In this document: one piece after another, positions 49,495-58,275 of the stretch
How positions within the stretch are numbered: position 1 is the first letter of the stretch
Layout: each line of letters starts with the position of its first letter
Origin: Bradyrhizobium sp. 21
GTDB taxonomy: Bacteria > Pseudomonadota > Alphaproteobacteria > Rhizobiales > Xanthobacteraceae
DNA: 64,000 bases
NCBI RefSeq assembly: GCF_023073335.1
Contig: NZ_JADPJG010000015.1
Coordinates: 275,158 to 339,157 of the forward strand
Direction of reading: 5' to 3'
Notes under the pieces: model-generated
Seen by the model: the letters and a program-made list of their open reading frames with translations, nothing else
Databases searched by the model: none
Told to the model about the DNA's origin: nothing
Program-made: the position numbers and the translations under genes

Positions 49495-50697
49495 ATGACC
49501 AACAGCGCCGCGCCGCATCTGCTTCCCGTTTTCGCCAGGGCCGACCTCGGCTTCGAGCGCGGCGAGGGCTGCTGGCTCATCGCGACCAATGGCGAGCGCT
49601 ACCTCGATTTCACCTCGGGCGTCGCGGTGAACGCGCTCGGCCATGCCCATCCGGTGCTGGTCAAGGCGTTGCAGGAGCAGGCGACCAAGCTCTGGCACAT
49701 GTCGAACCTGTTCCAGAGCCCGGACGGCGAGAAGCTCGCGAACCGCCTCTGCCACGAGAGCTTCGCGGACTTCGTGTTCTTCTGCAATTCCGGCGCCGAA
49801 GCGCTGGAGGGCCTGATCAAGCTGGTCCGCCATCATCACTTCTCCAAGGGTCATCCGGAACGTTACCGCATCATCACCTTCGAAGGCGCCTTCCACGGCC
49901 GCACGCTGGCGACGCTGGCCGCGACCGGATCTGCAAAATATCTCGAAGGTTTTGGTCCGCCGATGGACGGCTTCGACCAGATCCCGCATGGCGATATCGA
50001 GGCCGTGAAGAAGGCGATCGGTCCGCAGACCGCCGGCATCCTGATCGAGCCGATCCAGGGTGAGGGCGGCGTGCGTTCGGCGACGCCCGCTTTCCTCAAG
50101 GCGCTGCGCCAGCTCTGCGACGAGAAGGGCCTGTTGCTCGCGTTCGACGAGGTGCAGACTGGCATGGGCCGCACCGGCGATCTCTTCGCCCACAGGCGCA
50201 CCGGCGTCACACCGGACGTGATGTCGCTGGCCAAGGCGCTCGGCGGCGGCTTCCCGATCGGTGCGGTGCTGGCGACCGCGGACGCGGCCTCCGGCATGGG
50301 CCCTGGCTCGCACGGCTCGACCTTCGGCGGCAATCCGCTCGCGATCTCGGCTGCGAACGCCGTGCTCGACGTCATGCTCAAGCCCGGCTTCTTCGACCAC
50401 GTGCAGAGAATGTCGCTGCTGCTCAAGCAGAAGCTCGCCTCCGTGATCGACCGTCATGGCGATGTCGTCAGCGAAGTGCGCGGCGAGGGCCTGCTGATCG
50501 GCATCAAGGCCGTGGTGCCTTCTGGCGATCTCGTTGCCGCCTTGCGCGATGAAAAACTGCTCACCGTCGGCGCTGGCGAGAACGTCGTGCGTTTCCTGCC
50601 GCCTCTGATCGTCACCGAAGCCGAGATCGAGGACAGCGTCGGGCGGCTCGAGCGCGCCTGCACCGCGTTGTCCGGCACCAAGCGGGCGGCAAGCTGA
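49495..50697 (+). CDS. argD: Acetylornithine aminotransferase
   Basis: 400 residues, class III aminotransferase, with FFCNSGAEALEGLIKLVR, the FEGAFHGRTL segment, LLLAFDEVQTGMGRTG and the PLP-lysine segment MSLAKALGGGFPIGAV. It makes N-acetylornithine for arginine synthesis, and argF follows with a one-base stop/start overlap. ATG 49495 is preferred; a GTG at 49486 is also in frame. The upstream leader hairpin may control the pair. Confidence 0.93.
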   Translation: MTNSAAPHLLPVFARADLGFERGEGCWLIATNGERYLDFTSGVAVNALGHAHPVLVKALQEQATKLWHMSNLFQSPDGEKLANRLCHESFADFVFFCNSGAEALEGLIKLVRHHHFSKGHPERYRIITFEGAFHGRTLATLAATGSAKYLEGFGPPMDGFDQIPHGDIEAVKKAIGPQTAGILIEPIQGEGGVRSATPAFLKALRQLCDEKGLLLAFDEVQTGMGRTGDLFAHRRTGVTPDVMSLAKALGGGFPIGAVLATADAASGMGPGSHGSTFGGNPLAISAANAVLDVMLKPGFFDHVQRMSLLLKQKLASVIDRHGDVVSEVRGEGLLIGIKAVVPSGDLVAALRDEKLLTVGAGENVVRFLPPLIVTEAEIEDSVGRLERACTALSGTKRAAS

Positions 50698-51632
50698 TGA
50701 GCAAGTCGCCCGACAAGACACCGAAGCATTTCCTCGACATCAACGAGCTGCCGCTGTCGGAGCTCAAGCGCATGCTCGCCGCGTCCTCCGCGATGAAGGC
50801 GAAGCAGAAGGCGCATCAGCCGGTCAGGCCGCTCGAAGGCAAGACGCTGGCGATGATCTTCGAGCGTCCATCGACCCGCACCCGCGTCTCGTTCGATGTC
50901 GCCATGCGCCAGCTCGGTGGCGAGCCCATCATGCTCACCGGTGCCGAGATGCAGCTCGGCCGCGGCGAGACCATCGCCGACACCGCGCGCGTGCTGTCGC
51001 GCTATGTCGACGCCATCATGATCCGTATCCTCAATCACGATGCCCTGCTGGAGCTCGCGGAATATGCGACGGTGCCCGTCATCAACGGCCTGACGCGGCG
51101 CTCGCATCCGTGTCAGGTGATGGCCGACCTCATGACCTACGAGGAACATCGCGGGCCGATCGAGGGCAAGACGGTGGCCTGGACCGGCGACGACAACAAC
51201 GTGCTGGCGTCCTGGGCGCATGCGGCCGAGCGCTTCAAGTTCCAGCTCAATGTGGCAACGCCGCCGGAGCTCGCACCGAAGAAGGTGATGCGCGACTTCA
51301 TCAAGGCCACCGGCGCGCCGATCGTGCTGGGCACCGATGCCGAAGCCGCCGTGAAGGGCGCCGATTGTGTCGTCACCGACACCTGGGTGTCGATGGGCGA
51401 CAAGGAAGGGGAGCACCGCCATAACGTGCTCAAGCCCTATCAGGTCAACGCCCAATTGATGTCGCTGGCCAAGCCCGATGCGCTGTTCATGCACTGCCTG
51501 CCCGCCCATCGCGGCGAGGAGGTCACCGACGAGGTGATCGACGGCCCGCAATCGGTCGTGTTCGACGAGGCCGAAAACCGCCTGCATGCGCAGAAGGGCA
51601 TTCTGGCCTGGTGTTTTGACGCGGTGAAGTAG
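50697..51632 (+). CDS. argF: Ornithine carbamoyltransferase
   Basis: 311 residues. The carbamoyl-phosphate motif STRTR is in FERPSTRTRVSF, the ornithine loop includes HCLPAHRGEEV and the SMG segment is TWVSMGDKEGE. It forms citrulline from ornithine and carbamoyl phosphate. The ATG overlaps the argD stop. Confidence 0.95.
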   Translation: MSKSPDKTPKHFLDINELPLSELKRMLAASSAMKAKQKAHQPVRPLEGKTLAMIFERPSTRTRVSFDVAMRQLGGEPIMLTGAEMQLGRGETIADTARVLSRYVDAIMIRILNHDALLELAEYATVPVINGLTRRSHPCQVMADLMTYEEHRGPIEGKTVAWTGDDNNVLASWAHAAERFKFQLNVATPPELAPKKVMRDFIKATGAPIVLGTDAEAAVKGADCVVTDTWVSMGDKEGEHRHNVLKPYQVNAQLMSLAKPDALFMHCLPAHRGEEVTDEVIDGPQSVVFDEAENRLHAQKGILAWCFDAVK

Positions 51633-51660
51633 CGCGGGGCACGGCGAAGTAGGTTTGGAT

Positions 51661-51687
51661 CGTCGTCCTGGCGAAAGCCAGGACGAC
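51661..51687. repeat. Short palindrome, family D, second copy
   Basis: GTCGTCCTGGC-GAAA-GCCAGGACGAC, following argF. It may terminate the arginine operon before hslO. Confidence 0.75.
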
Positions 51688-51784
51688 ACCGAGTGTGAGG
51701 TGGCTGCATACATGCGACCTGCATCAGGAACACACCGCCCTCGCGCCCCCTTCCATTTCCGCCCTCCGACCCCAGATAAGCGAC

Positions 51785-52792
51785 ATGGTTTCCCAATCTC
51801 CTGACATGAAAACCGGGCCTGAAGGCCCGGTTCGCGCACCATCAGCGGTTCCGATCGACGACGCCGTGCTGCCCTACGAGGTCGACGCGCTCGACGTGCG
51901 CGGCCGCCTGGTGCGGCTTGGTCCGGCGCTCGACGAGATCCTGACCAAGCACGATTATCCTGCTGCCGTCGGCAAGCTGCTCGGCGAGGCCATCGTGCTG
52001 ACCACGCTGCTCGGCTCGGCGCTGAAGTTCGAGGGCCGCTTCATCCTCCAGGCCCAGACCGACGGTCCGGTGTCGTTCCTGGTCGTCGATTACGTGGCGC
52101 CGGATCGCCTGCGTGCCTATGCACGTTTCGACGCCGCGCGCCTCGGCGACACCAAGGATTCCGGCGCGCTGCTGGGCCACGGTCATCTCGCCATGACCAT
52201 CGACCAGGGCCCGGACATGAGCCGCTACCAGGGCCTGGTCGCGCTCGACGGCGGCAGCCTGGAAGACGCCGCTCACGAATATTTCCTGCGCTCCGAGCAG
52301 ATTCCGACGCGCGTGCGCCTCGCGGTCGGCGAGGAGTGGCGCTCGAACGACGGCGGCAAGCATCGCTGGCGTGCCGGCGGCATGCTGATGCAGTTCCTGC
52401 CGAAGGCCCCGGAGCGGGCTCGGCAGGCCGATCTGCATCCCGGCGATGCGCCCGAAGGCGTCGAGGTGCACAGCGTTGCTGAAGACGATGCCTGGGTCGA
52501 GGCACGCGCGCTGATCGACACCGTCGAAGACGTCGAGTTGATCGATCCCGAGCTCTCCGGCGAACGGCTGCTCTACCGTCTCTTCCACGAGCGCGGCGTG
52601 CGCGTGTTCAATCCACAGGTCCTCAAGGCGCAATGCTCCTGCTCGCGCGATGCGGTCGCCTCCATGCTGAAGAGTTTTTCGCCCGACGACCGCGCCGCCA
52701 TGGTCAAGGACGACAAGGTCGTCGTGACCTGCGAGTTCTGTAGCTCGGTGTACGATTTCACGCCGGACGAGGCGGGCGTGGAGAACGCTTGA
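51785..52792 (+). CDS. hslO: Redox-regulated chaperone Hsp33
   Basis: 335 residues. The C-terminal zinc motif CSCS...CEFC (CxC and CxxC, about residues 280-315) is the oxidation sensor; the N-terminal holdase domain includes the long segment FILQAQTDGPVSFLVVDYVA. Oxidation releases zinc and activates the chaperone. The start ATG at 51785 was chosen because the longer frame from 51695 passes through non-coding sequence. Confidence 0.93.
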   Translation: MVSQSPDMKTGPEGPVRAPSAVPIDDAVLPYEVDALDVRGRLVRLGPALDEILTKHDYPAAVGKLLGEAIVLTTLLGSALKFEGRFILQAQTDGPVSFLVVDYVAPDRLRAYARFDAARLGDTKDSGALLGHGHLAMTIDQGPDMSRYQGLVALDGGSLEDAAHEYFLRSEQIPTRVRLAVGEEWRSNDGGKHRWRAGGMLMQFLPKAPERARQADLHPGDAPEGVEVHSVAEDDAWVEARALIDTVEDVELIDPELSGERLLYRLFHERGVRVFNPQVLKAQCSCSRDAVASMLKSFSPDDRAAMVKDDKVVVTCEFCSSVYDFTPDEAGVENA

Positions 52793-52806
52793 CGCGCCAT
52801 CCTGGT

Positions 52807-52883
52807 CATTGCGAGCGAAGCGAAGCAATCCCGTCTGCCGTCGCGGGAAGATTCTGGATTGCTTCGCTGCGCTCGCAATGACG
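52807..52883. repeat. Interspersed repeat, family G (CATTGCGAGCGAAGCGAAGCAA...GCTTCGCTGCGCTCGCAATG)
   Basis: CATTGCGAGCGAAGCGAAGC and GCTTCGCTGCGCTCGCAATG arms around a 33-bp centre including TCGCGGGAAGATTCTGG. It follows hslO directly and, with the family A repeat, fills the gap to apaG. Confidence 0.75.
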
Positions 52884-52914
52884 ATGTGGATGGAGTGTGC
52901 GCGGCATCTCGCCG

Positions 52915-53060
52915 TCGTGCCCCGGACGCAGCGCAGCGCTTCTTCAGCGGTGCGCTGCAGAGCCGGGGGGCCATCTCACCGCGCTACACCCGTGTTGCCT
53001 TCTGGGTCCCGGCTCTGCGCCGCAACGCCAAAAGCGTTGCAGCGCGTCCGGGACACGAGA
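52915..53060. repeat. Interspersed palindromic repeat, family A, copy 4
   Basis: TCGTGCCCCGGACGC and GCGTCCGGGACACGAG ends with the inner GGTGCGCTGCAGAGCCGGG and GGGTCCCGGCTCTGCGCC arms. Copy 1 (3181-3317) has the same order of elements. Confidence 0.8.
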
Positions 53061-53092
53061 ATGAGTGACGCCCCGGAAACGCCGCCCGCCCC

Positions 53093-53497
53093 CTAGTTCA
53101 ACACCCGCTTGTTGTCCGGGCTGTCCAGCGAGAACGTCGGCACGTCGATCTCGAAGCGTTCGCCGCCTGCGCTGACCATCTGGTAGCGGCCGGTCATGAA
53201 GCCCGAGGCGGTCGTGAGCGGCACGCCGGAGGTGTATTCGAAACGTTCGCCGGGGGCGAGCGTCGGCTGCTCGCCGACGACGCCCTCGCCCTTCACCTCC
53301 TGCTGCCGGCCGGTGGCGTCGGTGATGATCCAGTGCCGCGTCTTGAGCTGCACGGTCTCGTCGCCGGAATTGGTGATGACGATGGTGTAGGACCAGAAGT
53401 AGCGGGAACGGTCGGCCGACGACTGTTCCGGAACAAAGTTCGGCTCGACGGTCACTTCGATGTGGCGGGTCACGGCGCGGTACATGGTTGCCATCAT
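53093..53497 (-). CDS. apaG: ApaG domain protein
   Basis: 134 residues from the ATG at 53497, which is preceded by GGGGGA at eight bases; MYRAVTRHIEV at 53485 (130 residues) is the alternative and fits many annotated ApaG starts. The fold is visible in FWSYTIVITNSGDETVQL and RHWIITDATGR, ending with the YQMVSAGGERFEI region. ApaG is an immunoglobulin-like beta-sandwich of unclear function. It converges with nothing on this strand and the opgC gene diverges. Confidence 0.88.
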   Translation of the reverse strand: MMATMYRAVTRHIEVTVEPNFVPEQSSADRSRYFWSYTIVITNSGDETVQLKTRHWIITDATGRQQEVKGEGVVGEQPTLAPGERFEYTSGVPLTTASGFMTGRYQMVSAGGERFEIDVPTFSLDSPDNKRVLN

Positions 53498-53665
53498 ACC
53501 GAAATTCCCCCGGGAACCAAACGCCGGAGGCGCCTTTGGCGACATCGTCCCGCCAGAATTCGAAGGGAAGTACACCCGCATGTGATCCGGCCGCTTTGCG
53601 AGACGACGACCGGATCGGTACACTCCTTGACACGTCGCGATTTGCGGAAGGGTTTTTAGGCCCCG

Positions 53666-54937
53666 ATGACCATTGCCGACCAAGTGACTGGCTCGACGAT
53701 CGCGGGAACCGCGGGCGCCAAAGCCGTGGAGGCCAAATCCGCGGGGGTCAAGCCGCGCGCCGCCGCGCCGGCCATTTCGCTGCCGGCCATCGGCGAGCGC
53801 GAGCTCCGGCTCGACCTGTTCCGCGGCCTGGCGCTGTGGCTGATCTTCATCGACCATTTGCCGCCGAGTCTCCTGACCTGGTTCACGATCCGCAATTACG
53901 GCTTCAGCGACGCCACCGAGATCTTCATCTTCATCTCCGGCTATACCGCCGCCTTCGTCTACGGCCGGGCCATGCTGGAGTCCGGCATCGTCATCGCCAC
54001 CGCGCGCATCATGCGCCGCGTCTGGCAGATCTACGTCGCCCACGTCTTCCTGTTCACGATCTTCCTCGCCGAAATCTCCTATGTCGCGACCAGCTTCGAG
54101 AACCCGCTCTACACCGAAGAGATGGGCATCATGGATTTCCTCAAGCAGCCCGACGTCACCATCGTGCAGGCGCTGCTGCTGCGCTTCCGTCCCGTCAACA
54201 TGGACGTGCTGCCGCTCTACATCGTGCTGATGCTGGCGCTGCCCTTGATCCTGTGGTCGATGAAATGGAAGCCCGATCTCACGCTCGGCCTCTCGGTCGC
54301 GCTCTACGCGGTGACCTGGGAATACGACCTCTACTTCTCCGCCTATCCGAACGGCTTCTGGGCCTTCAACCCGCTGGCCTGGCAATTGCTTTTCGTCTTC
54401 GGGGCCTGGTGCGCGCTCGGAGGTGCGCGGCGCATGTCACGTATTCTGGCGTCACCGGTGACGATGTGGATCTCGATCGCCTATATCGTCGCGGCGTTCT
54501 ACGTGACGCTGACCTGGTACGTGCCGCAGCTCTCCCATTTGATGCCGAAGCGGCTGGAACAGTGGATGTATCCGATCGACAAGACCGATCTCGACGTGCT
54601 GCGCTTCACGCATTTCCTGGCGCTGGCCGCGCTCACTGTGCGCTTCCTGCCGCGGGACTGGCCGGGCCTTAAATCGCCCTGGCTGCGGCCGCTCATCCTG
54701 TGCGGCTCGCATTCCCTGGAAATCTTCTGCCTCGGCGTCTTCCTCGCCTTCGCCGGTCATTTCATCCTGGCCGAGGTCTCCGGCGGCGCAGTCATGCATG
54801 CGGTGATTAGTCTCTCCGGAATCCTGATCATGTGGGGCGTGGCCTGGGTGATTTCGTGGTATAAGCGCGTAGCTGACAAGAGCGGTGCGAAAACCAAAAT
54901 CGCCGTCAGCAACGCCGATATGGCGGGAGGGGGCTGA
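53666..54937 (+). CDS. opgC: OpgC-like acyltransferase for osmoregulated periplasmic glucans
   Basis: 423 residues with about ten membrane segments. The start RELRLDLFRGLALWLIFIDH carries the Arg/Asp and His of acyltransferase-3-type membrane enzymes, and the FSDATEIFIFISGY and NPLAWQLLFVFGAW segments are seen as in OpgC. OpgC attaches succinate to periplasmic glucans. The 43-residue N-terminal cytoplasmic extension is Ala-rich. It overlaps the next gene by one base, so its products probably act together in the envelope. Confidence 0.82.
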   Translation: MTIADQVTGSTIAGTAGAKAVEAKSAGVKPRAAAPAISLPAIGERELRLDLFRGLALWLIFIDHLPPSLLTWFTIRNYGFSDATEIFIFISGYTAAFVYGRAMLESGIVIATARIMRRVWQIYVAHVFLFTIFLAEISYVATSFENPLYTEEMGIMDFLKQPDVTIVQALLLRFRPVNMDVLPLYIVLMLALPLILWSMKWKPDLTLGLSVALYAVTWEYDLYFSAYPNGFWAFNPLAWQLLFVFGAWCALGGARRMSRILASPVTMWISIAYIVAAFYVTLTWYVPQLSHLMPKRLEQWMYPIDKTDLDVLRFTHFLALAALTVRFLPRDWPGLKSPWLRPLILCGSHSLEIFCLGVFLAFAGHFILAEVSGGAVMHAVISLSGILIMWGVAWVISWYKRVADKSGAKTKIAVSNADMAGGG

Positions 54938-55707
54938 TGAAGGCGAAGGTTCTCCTGAGCCTGATCCTGCTATGCGGTAGCCTCGCCGCGCCGCCGGCGC
55001 GCGCGGGCGATGCTGCGCCTGCTGCTCCCGCAGCCTGCGAATTGCCATCCTATCTGCTCACCAGCGAAAGCCAGCTTCCCAAGGTCGCCGATGCCGTCAA
55101 GGCCGGCAAGCCGCTCGAAATTCTGGTCATCGGCAGCCGTTCGACCACGATTCCAGCCTCCGAGGACGCCTCCTATCCGGCGCGCATGCAGGCCATTCTG
55201 AAGGACAAGCTGCCGCCGTCCGAGACCGTGCACGTCTCCGTAGAAATACAGAGCAAGAAGACGGCCGAGGAGGCGGCCGCCAGCTTCGTTAAGCTGATGG
55301 AAGCAAAAGCACCTACTTTGGTTATCTGGCAGACCGGGACCGTGGATGCTATCCGAGCCATCGATCCCGACGATTTTCGTGGCGCGGTGACCGAAGGGGT
55401 TACCGTGCTGCAAAAGGCAGGGGCGGACGTCGTCTTGATGAACTTGCAGTACAGCCCGCGTACCGAAACCATGATCTCGGTGCCGCCATACCTCGACAAT
55501 ATGCGGGTGGTGGCGCAGGAGCATGATATCCCGCTGTTCGATCGCTTCGCGATCATGCGGCAGTGGAATGATCAGGGCCAGTTCGACCTGTTCAGCCCGT
55601 CGCGCGGGCCTGAGCTGGCGAAACAGGTCCATGACTGCCTTGGCCGGGCGTTGGCACAGTTCGTGATTGACGCAGCCCATCTGGAGCCGGCCCAGCAGCA
55701 AAATTGA
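54937..55707 (+). CDS. SGNH-hydrolase-like exported protein, probably catalytically inactive
   Basis: 256 residues. Signal peptide MKAKVLLSLILLCGSLAAPPARA. It aligns with the next gene's product across the fold (LVIWQTGT against LVIWQVGT, VLMNLQYSP against VLVDPQYSP, FDRFAIMRQW against FPRFEVMRDW). However, block I is GSRST with Arg68 in place of the nucleophile Ser, block III is GTV instead of GTN, and block V DxxH is DLFS without His. So it looks like a pseudoenzyme retaining the fold. The ATG overlaps the opgC stop by one base. A structural or regulatory role for its active paralogue is inferred. Confidence 0.75.
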   Translation: MKAKVLLSLILLCGSLAAPPARAGDAAPAAPAACELPSYLLTSESQLPKVADAVKAGKPLEILVIGSRSTTIPASEDASYPARMQAILKDKLPPSETVHVSVEIQSKKTAEEAAASFVKLMEAKAPTLVIWQTGTVDAIRAIDPDDFRGAVTEGVTVLQKAGADVVLMNLQYSPRTETMISVPPYLDNMRVVAQEHDIPLFDRFAIMRQWNDQGQFDLFSPSRGPELAKQVHDCLGRALAQFVIDAAHLEPAQQQN

Positions 55708-55719
55708 GGTCTAGCGTTA

Positions 55720-56712
55720 ATGAGTTCTTTCCGCCCTTTTTGCCTGACGGCATGGCTGGCTGCGTCCGCGGCAGCTTTGCTGCTGTCGCTGGTTCCGGCT
55801 TCGCCGTCGCGCGCGCAGGCGCAGGCCGCGCCGGCAACGCCCGCCCCGCAGCAGTCGGCTAATCCCGCTTCCGCTTTGCCCTCGCAGACCACCGTGGCGG
55901 CGACGTCCCCCGACCAGCGCGGCATTACCGCGCGCGCCATCGACAAGGTGAAGCAGGTCGCGAAATCCGCCGGCGACGTCTTCAACCGTGTCCCCTGCCT
56001 GTCGCCGAAGGGCGGCTCGAAGGCGATGGGCACGCTCCCGCATGTTGCGGGCAAGCTCGTCGCCGGCAAGCCCGTCGTCATCGTCGCGTTCGGCTCATCG
56101 TCGACCGCGGGATTCGGCGCGAGCTCGCCGGAGTTCAATTATCCGAACCGGCTGGCCGCCCAGCTTCATCGGCAATATCCGACCGCCGACATCACGGTCG
56201 TCAACGCCGGCGTCGGCGGCGAGGATGCGCCCGAGATGATGAAGCGGCTCCAGAAGGAGGTGATCGACGTGCATCCGGATCTGGTGATCTGGCAGGTCGG
56301 CACCAACGCCGTGCTGCGCAATCTCGATCCCGGCGACACCGCGAAGATGGTCGAGGATGGCATCAGCCGCATCCAGGCGGCCGGCGATGCCGACATCGTG
56401 CTGGTCGATCCGCAATATTCGCCGGCCGTCAACCAGCGCGCCGAGAGCGCCGGCAAGATGGTGAAGCTGCTCGGCAAGGTCGCCGAGCTCCGCCACGTCG
56501 GCATCTTCCCGCGCTTCGAGGTGATGCGGGACTGGCACGAGAAGCAGGCGATTCCGGTCGAGAGCTTCGTCATCGCCGACGGCCTGCACATGAACGATTG
56601 GGGCTACGCCTGCTTCGCCCAGCTCCTCGGCGACGACATCATCCGCTCCGTCGGCCAAATCAAGCTCGGGGTCAACGTGCCGGGGGATGTGCGGACCTAC
56701 CGGCCGATGTAG
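55720..56712 (+). CDS. SGNH-family esterase/acyl hydrolase, exported
   Basis: 330 residues with a signal peptide (SLVPASPSRA region), an Ala/Pro/Gln-rich linker (about 33-60), and a GDSL-type domain: block I GSSST (125-129), block II VNAGVGGED (Gly166), block III GTN (194-196) and block V DGLH (D287, H290). Such enzymes de-acylate or transfer acyl groups on polysaccharides. Standing behind opgC and the degenerate paralogue, it may edit the glucan or another envelope polymer. The 12-bp gap to the preceding gene supports one operon. Confidence 0.8.
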   Translation: MSSFRPFCLTAWLAASAAALLLSLVPASPSRAQAQAAPATPAPQQSANPASALPSQTTVAATSPDQRGITARAIDKVKQVAKSAGDVFNRVPCLSPKGGSKAMGTLPHVAGKLVAGKPVVIVAFGSSSTAGFGASSPEFNYPNRLAAQLHRQYPTADITVVNAGVGGEDAPEMMKRLQKEVIDVHPDLVIWQVGTNAVLRNLDPGDTAKMVEDGISRIQAAGDADIVLVDPQYSPAVNQRAESAGKMVKLLGKVAELRHVGIFPRFEVMRDWHEKQAIPVESFVIADGLHMNDWGYACFAQLLGDDIIRSVGQIKLGVNVPGDVRTYRPM

Positions 56713-56722
56713 GCGAGGTGCT

Positions 56723-56813
56723 GTAGGGTGGGTTAGGCGAAGCCGTAACCCACCATGCTTCAGCGAATGTGGAACGAAGTTGGTGGATTACGCCTTCGGC
56801 TAATCCACCCTAC
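56723..56813. repeat. Interspersed repeat, family H (GTAGGGTGG...CCACCCTAC)
   Basis: GTAGGGTGGGTTAGGCGAAG and TTCGGCTAATCCACCCTAC arms, with CCGTAACCCACC against GGTGGATTACGCC inside. It lies between convergent genes and could be a bidirectional terminator for the SGNH gene and metZ. Confidence 0.75.
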
Positions 56814-56818
56814 TTGCC

Positions 56819-58015
56819 TCATGCCTTCTCCAGCGCCGCGGTCAGATCCTCGATCAGATCGTCCGCGTGCTCGAGCCCCGCCGAGAAGCGGATGAAGCCC
56901 TCGCTGATGCCGAGTGCGGCGCGATCCTCGGGCTTGAGGCGCTGATGCGTCGTGGTCGCCGGATGCGTGACGAGGCTCTTGGCGTCGCCGAGATTGTTCG
57001 AGATCTTCGCCAGCTTGAGCTCGTTGAGCACGCGGAACGCCCCCTGCTTGCCGCCCTTGACCTCGAAGCCGACCAGCGTCGAGCCGCCGCGCATCTGCTT
57101 CTTCACCAGGGCTGCCTGCGGATGATCGGCGCGGCCGGGGAAAACCAGCCGCGAAATCTTCGGATGGCTCGCCAGCACGTCCGCGATGCGCGCCGCGGTT
57201 TCGGTCTGCGCGCGCACGCGCACGGCCAGCGTCTCCAGGCCCTTGAGCAGGACCCAGGCGTTGAACGGCGAGATCGACGGGCCGGTCTGGCGCATGAAAT
57301 TGTGGATGTGCTCGGCGATGAAGGCTTCCGAGGACAGGATGATGCCGCCGAGACAGCGGCCCTGGCCGTCGATGTGCTTGGTCGCGGAATAGACCACGAC
57401 GTCGGCGCCGAGCGCGAGCGGGCTCTGCCAGATCGGCGTCGCGAACACGTTGTCGACGACGAGCCGCGCGCCGCCGCTGTGCGCGATCTCGGCAATGCCG
57501 GGAATGTCGAGCACGTCGAGGGTCGGATTGGTCGGGCTCTCCAGGAAGAACGTCTTGGTGTTCGGCTTGAGCGCGCGCTGCCACTGGTCGAGATCGAGGC
57601 CGTCGACCAGCGTCGTCTCGATGCCGTAGCGCGGCAACAAATCCTGGATGACGTAGAGGCACGAGCCGAACAGCGCGCGCGAGGCCACCACGTGATCGCC
57701 GGCTTTCAGCGGCGCCAGGATCGCGGTCGTCACCGCGGCCATGCCGGTCGCGGCCGATCGCGCGGCTTCGGCGCCTTCGAGCTCGATCATGCGGCGCTCG
57801 AACATCGCAATGGTCGGGTTGGAGTAGCGCGAATAGATGAAGCCGGGGTCCTCGCCCTTGAACCGCGCCTCGCACTCCTCAGCGCTGTTGTAGACGTAGC
57901 CCTGGGTCAGGAACAGCGCCTCCGACGTCTCGCCATATTGCGAGCGCAGGGTGCCGGAATGGACCAGACGGGTTTCGGGACGGTAGTGCGCGGTTGGCGT
58001 CGGGGACTTCGACAT
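56819..58015 (-). CDS. metZ: O-succinylhomoserine sulfhydrylase
   Basis: 398 residues, PLP-dependent Cys/Met metabolism family. K213 in VYSATKHIDG is the Schiff-base Lys and FIYSRYSNPT carries the active-site Tyr/Arg. The sequence is of the MetZ type (ETRLVHSGTLRSQYGETSEA). It forms homocysteine directly from O-succinylhomoserine and sulfide. The start is ATG at 58015 with GAGGAGG before it. A SAM-II riboswitch and terminator lie immediately upstream. Confidence 0.93.
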   Translation of the reverse strand: MSKSPTPTAHYRPETRLVHSGTLRSQYGETSEALFLTQGYVYNSAEECEARFKGEDPGFIYSRYSNPTIAMFERRMIELEGAEAARSAATGMAAVTTAILAPLKAGDHVVASRALFGSCLYVIQDLLPRYGIETTLVDGLDLDQWQRALKPNTKTFFLESPTNPTLDVLDIPGIAEIAHSGGARLVVDNVFATPIWQSPLALGADVVVYSATKHIDGQGRCLGGIILSSEAFIAEHIHNFMRQTGPSISPFNAWVLLKGLETLAVRVRAQTETAARIADVLASHPKISRLVFPGRADHPQAALVKKQMRGGSTLVGFEVKGGKQGAFRVLNELKLAKISNNLGDAKSLVTHPATTTHQRLKPEDRAALGISEGFIRFSAGLEHADDLIEDLTAALEKA

Positions 58016-58050
58016 AGGACCTCCTCTGCGTGACCATCGAAAATGGTCAC

Positions 58051-58105
58051 AAAAAACCGGCCTGGAATATTTCCACAGGCCGGGATCACAGAGGTCCCCG
58101 GCCTG
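58051..58105 (-). terminator. SAM-II expression platform: intrinsic terminator and competing hairpin
   Basis: Read on the minus strand, CCGGCCTG... refolds in two exclusive ways. Arms 58097-58105 and 58076-58084 (CAGGCCGGG on the plus strand) form a 9-bp hairpin. Arms 58076-58083 and 58057-58064 form an 8-bp stem followed by a run of six U (58051-58056), a standard terminator. The shared arm makes them antiterminator and terminator. The minus-strand sequence AGGUCCU near the start codon lies downstream. Confidence 0.8.
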
Positions 58106-58160
58106 TTTAGCGACTTATTTAACGTGGCTGCAAGCCGGCCGGCTCAAATCACCACGGGAT
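58103..58160 (-). ncRNA. SAM-II riboswitch (SAM_alpha) upstream of metZ
   Basis: On the minus strand the sequence contains CGTGGTGATTTGAGCC, then GGCTTGCAGCCACGTTAAA and AAGTCGCTAAACA: the P1 helix is CGTGG (58156-58152) with CCACG (58127-58123), and GATTT and the AAGTCGCTAAA tail are the conserved pseudoknot bases of the SAM-II consensus. Binding of S-adenosylmethionine would switch off metZ. It is about 90 bases upstream of the start codon, and the alternative hairpins at 58051-58105 follow. Confidence 0.9.
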
Positions 58161-58275
58161 AAGTCATGCTCATATTCCGCAATGCCCTTTCCGTCAAGAC
58201 GTCCATCGGATAGCCGTAAAACGCTGATATTTCCCGCATGTCGGGCTGCATTCGCCCCCTGATGAGGACCCTCGG

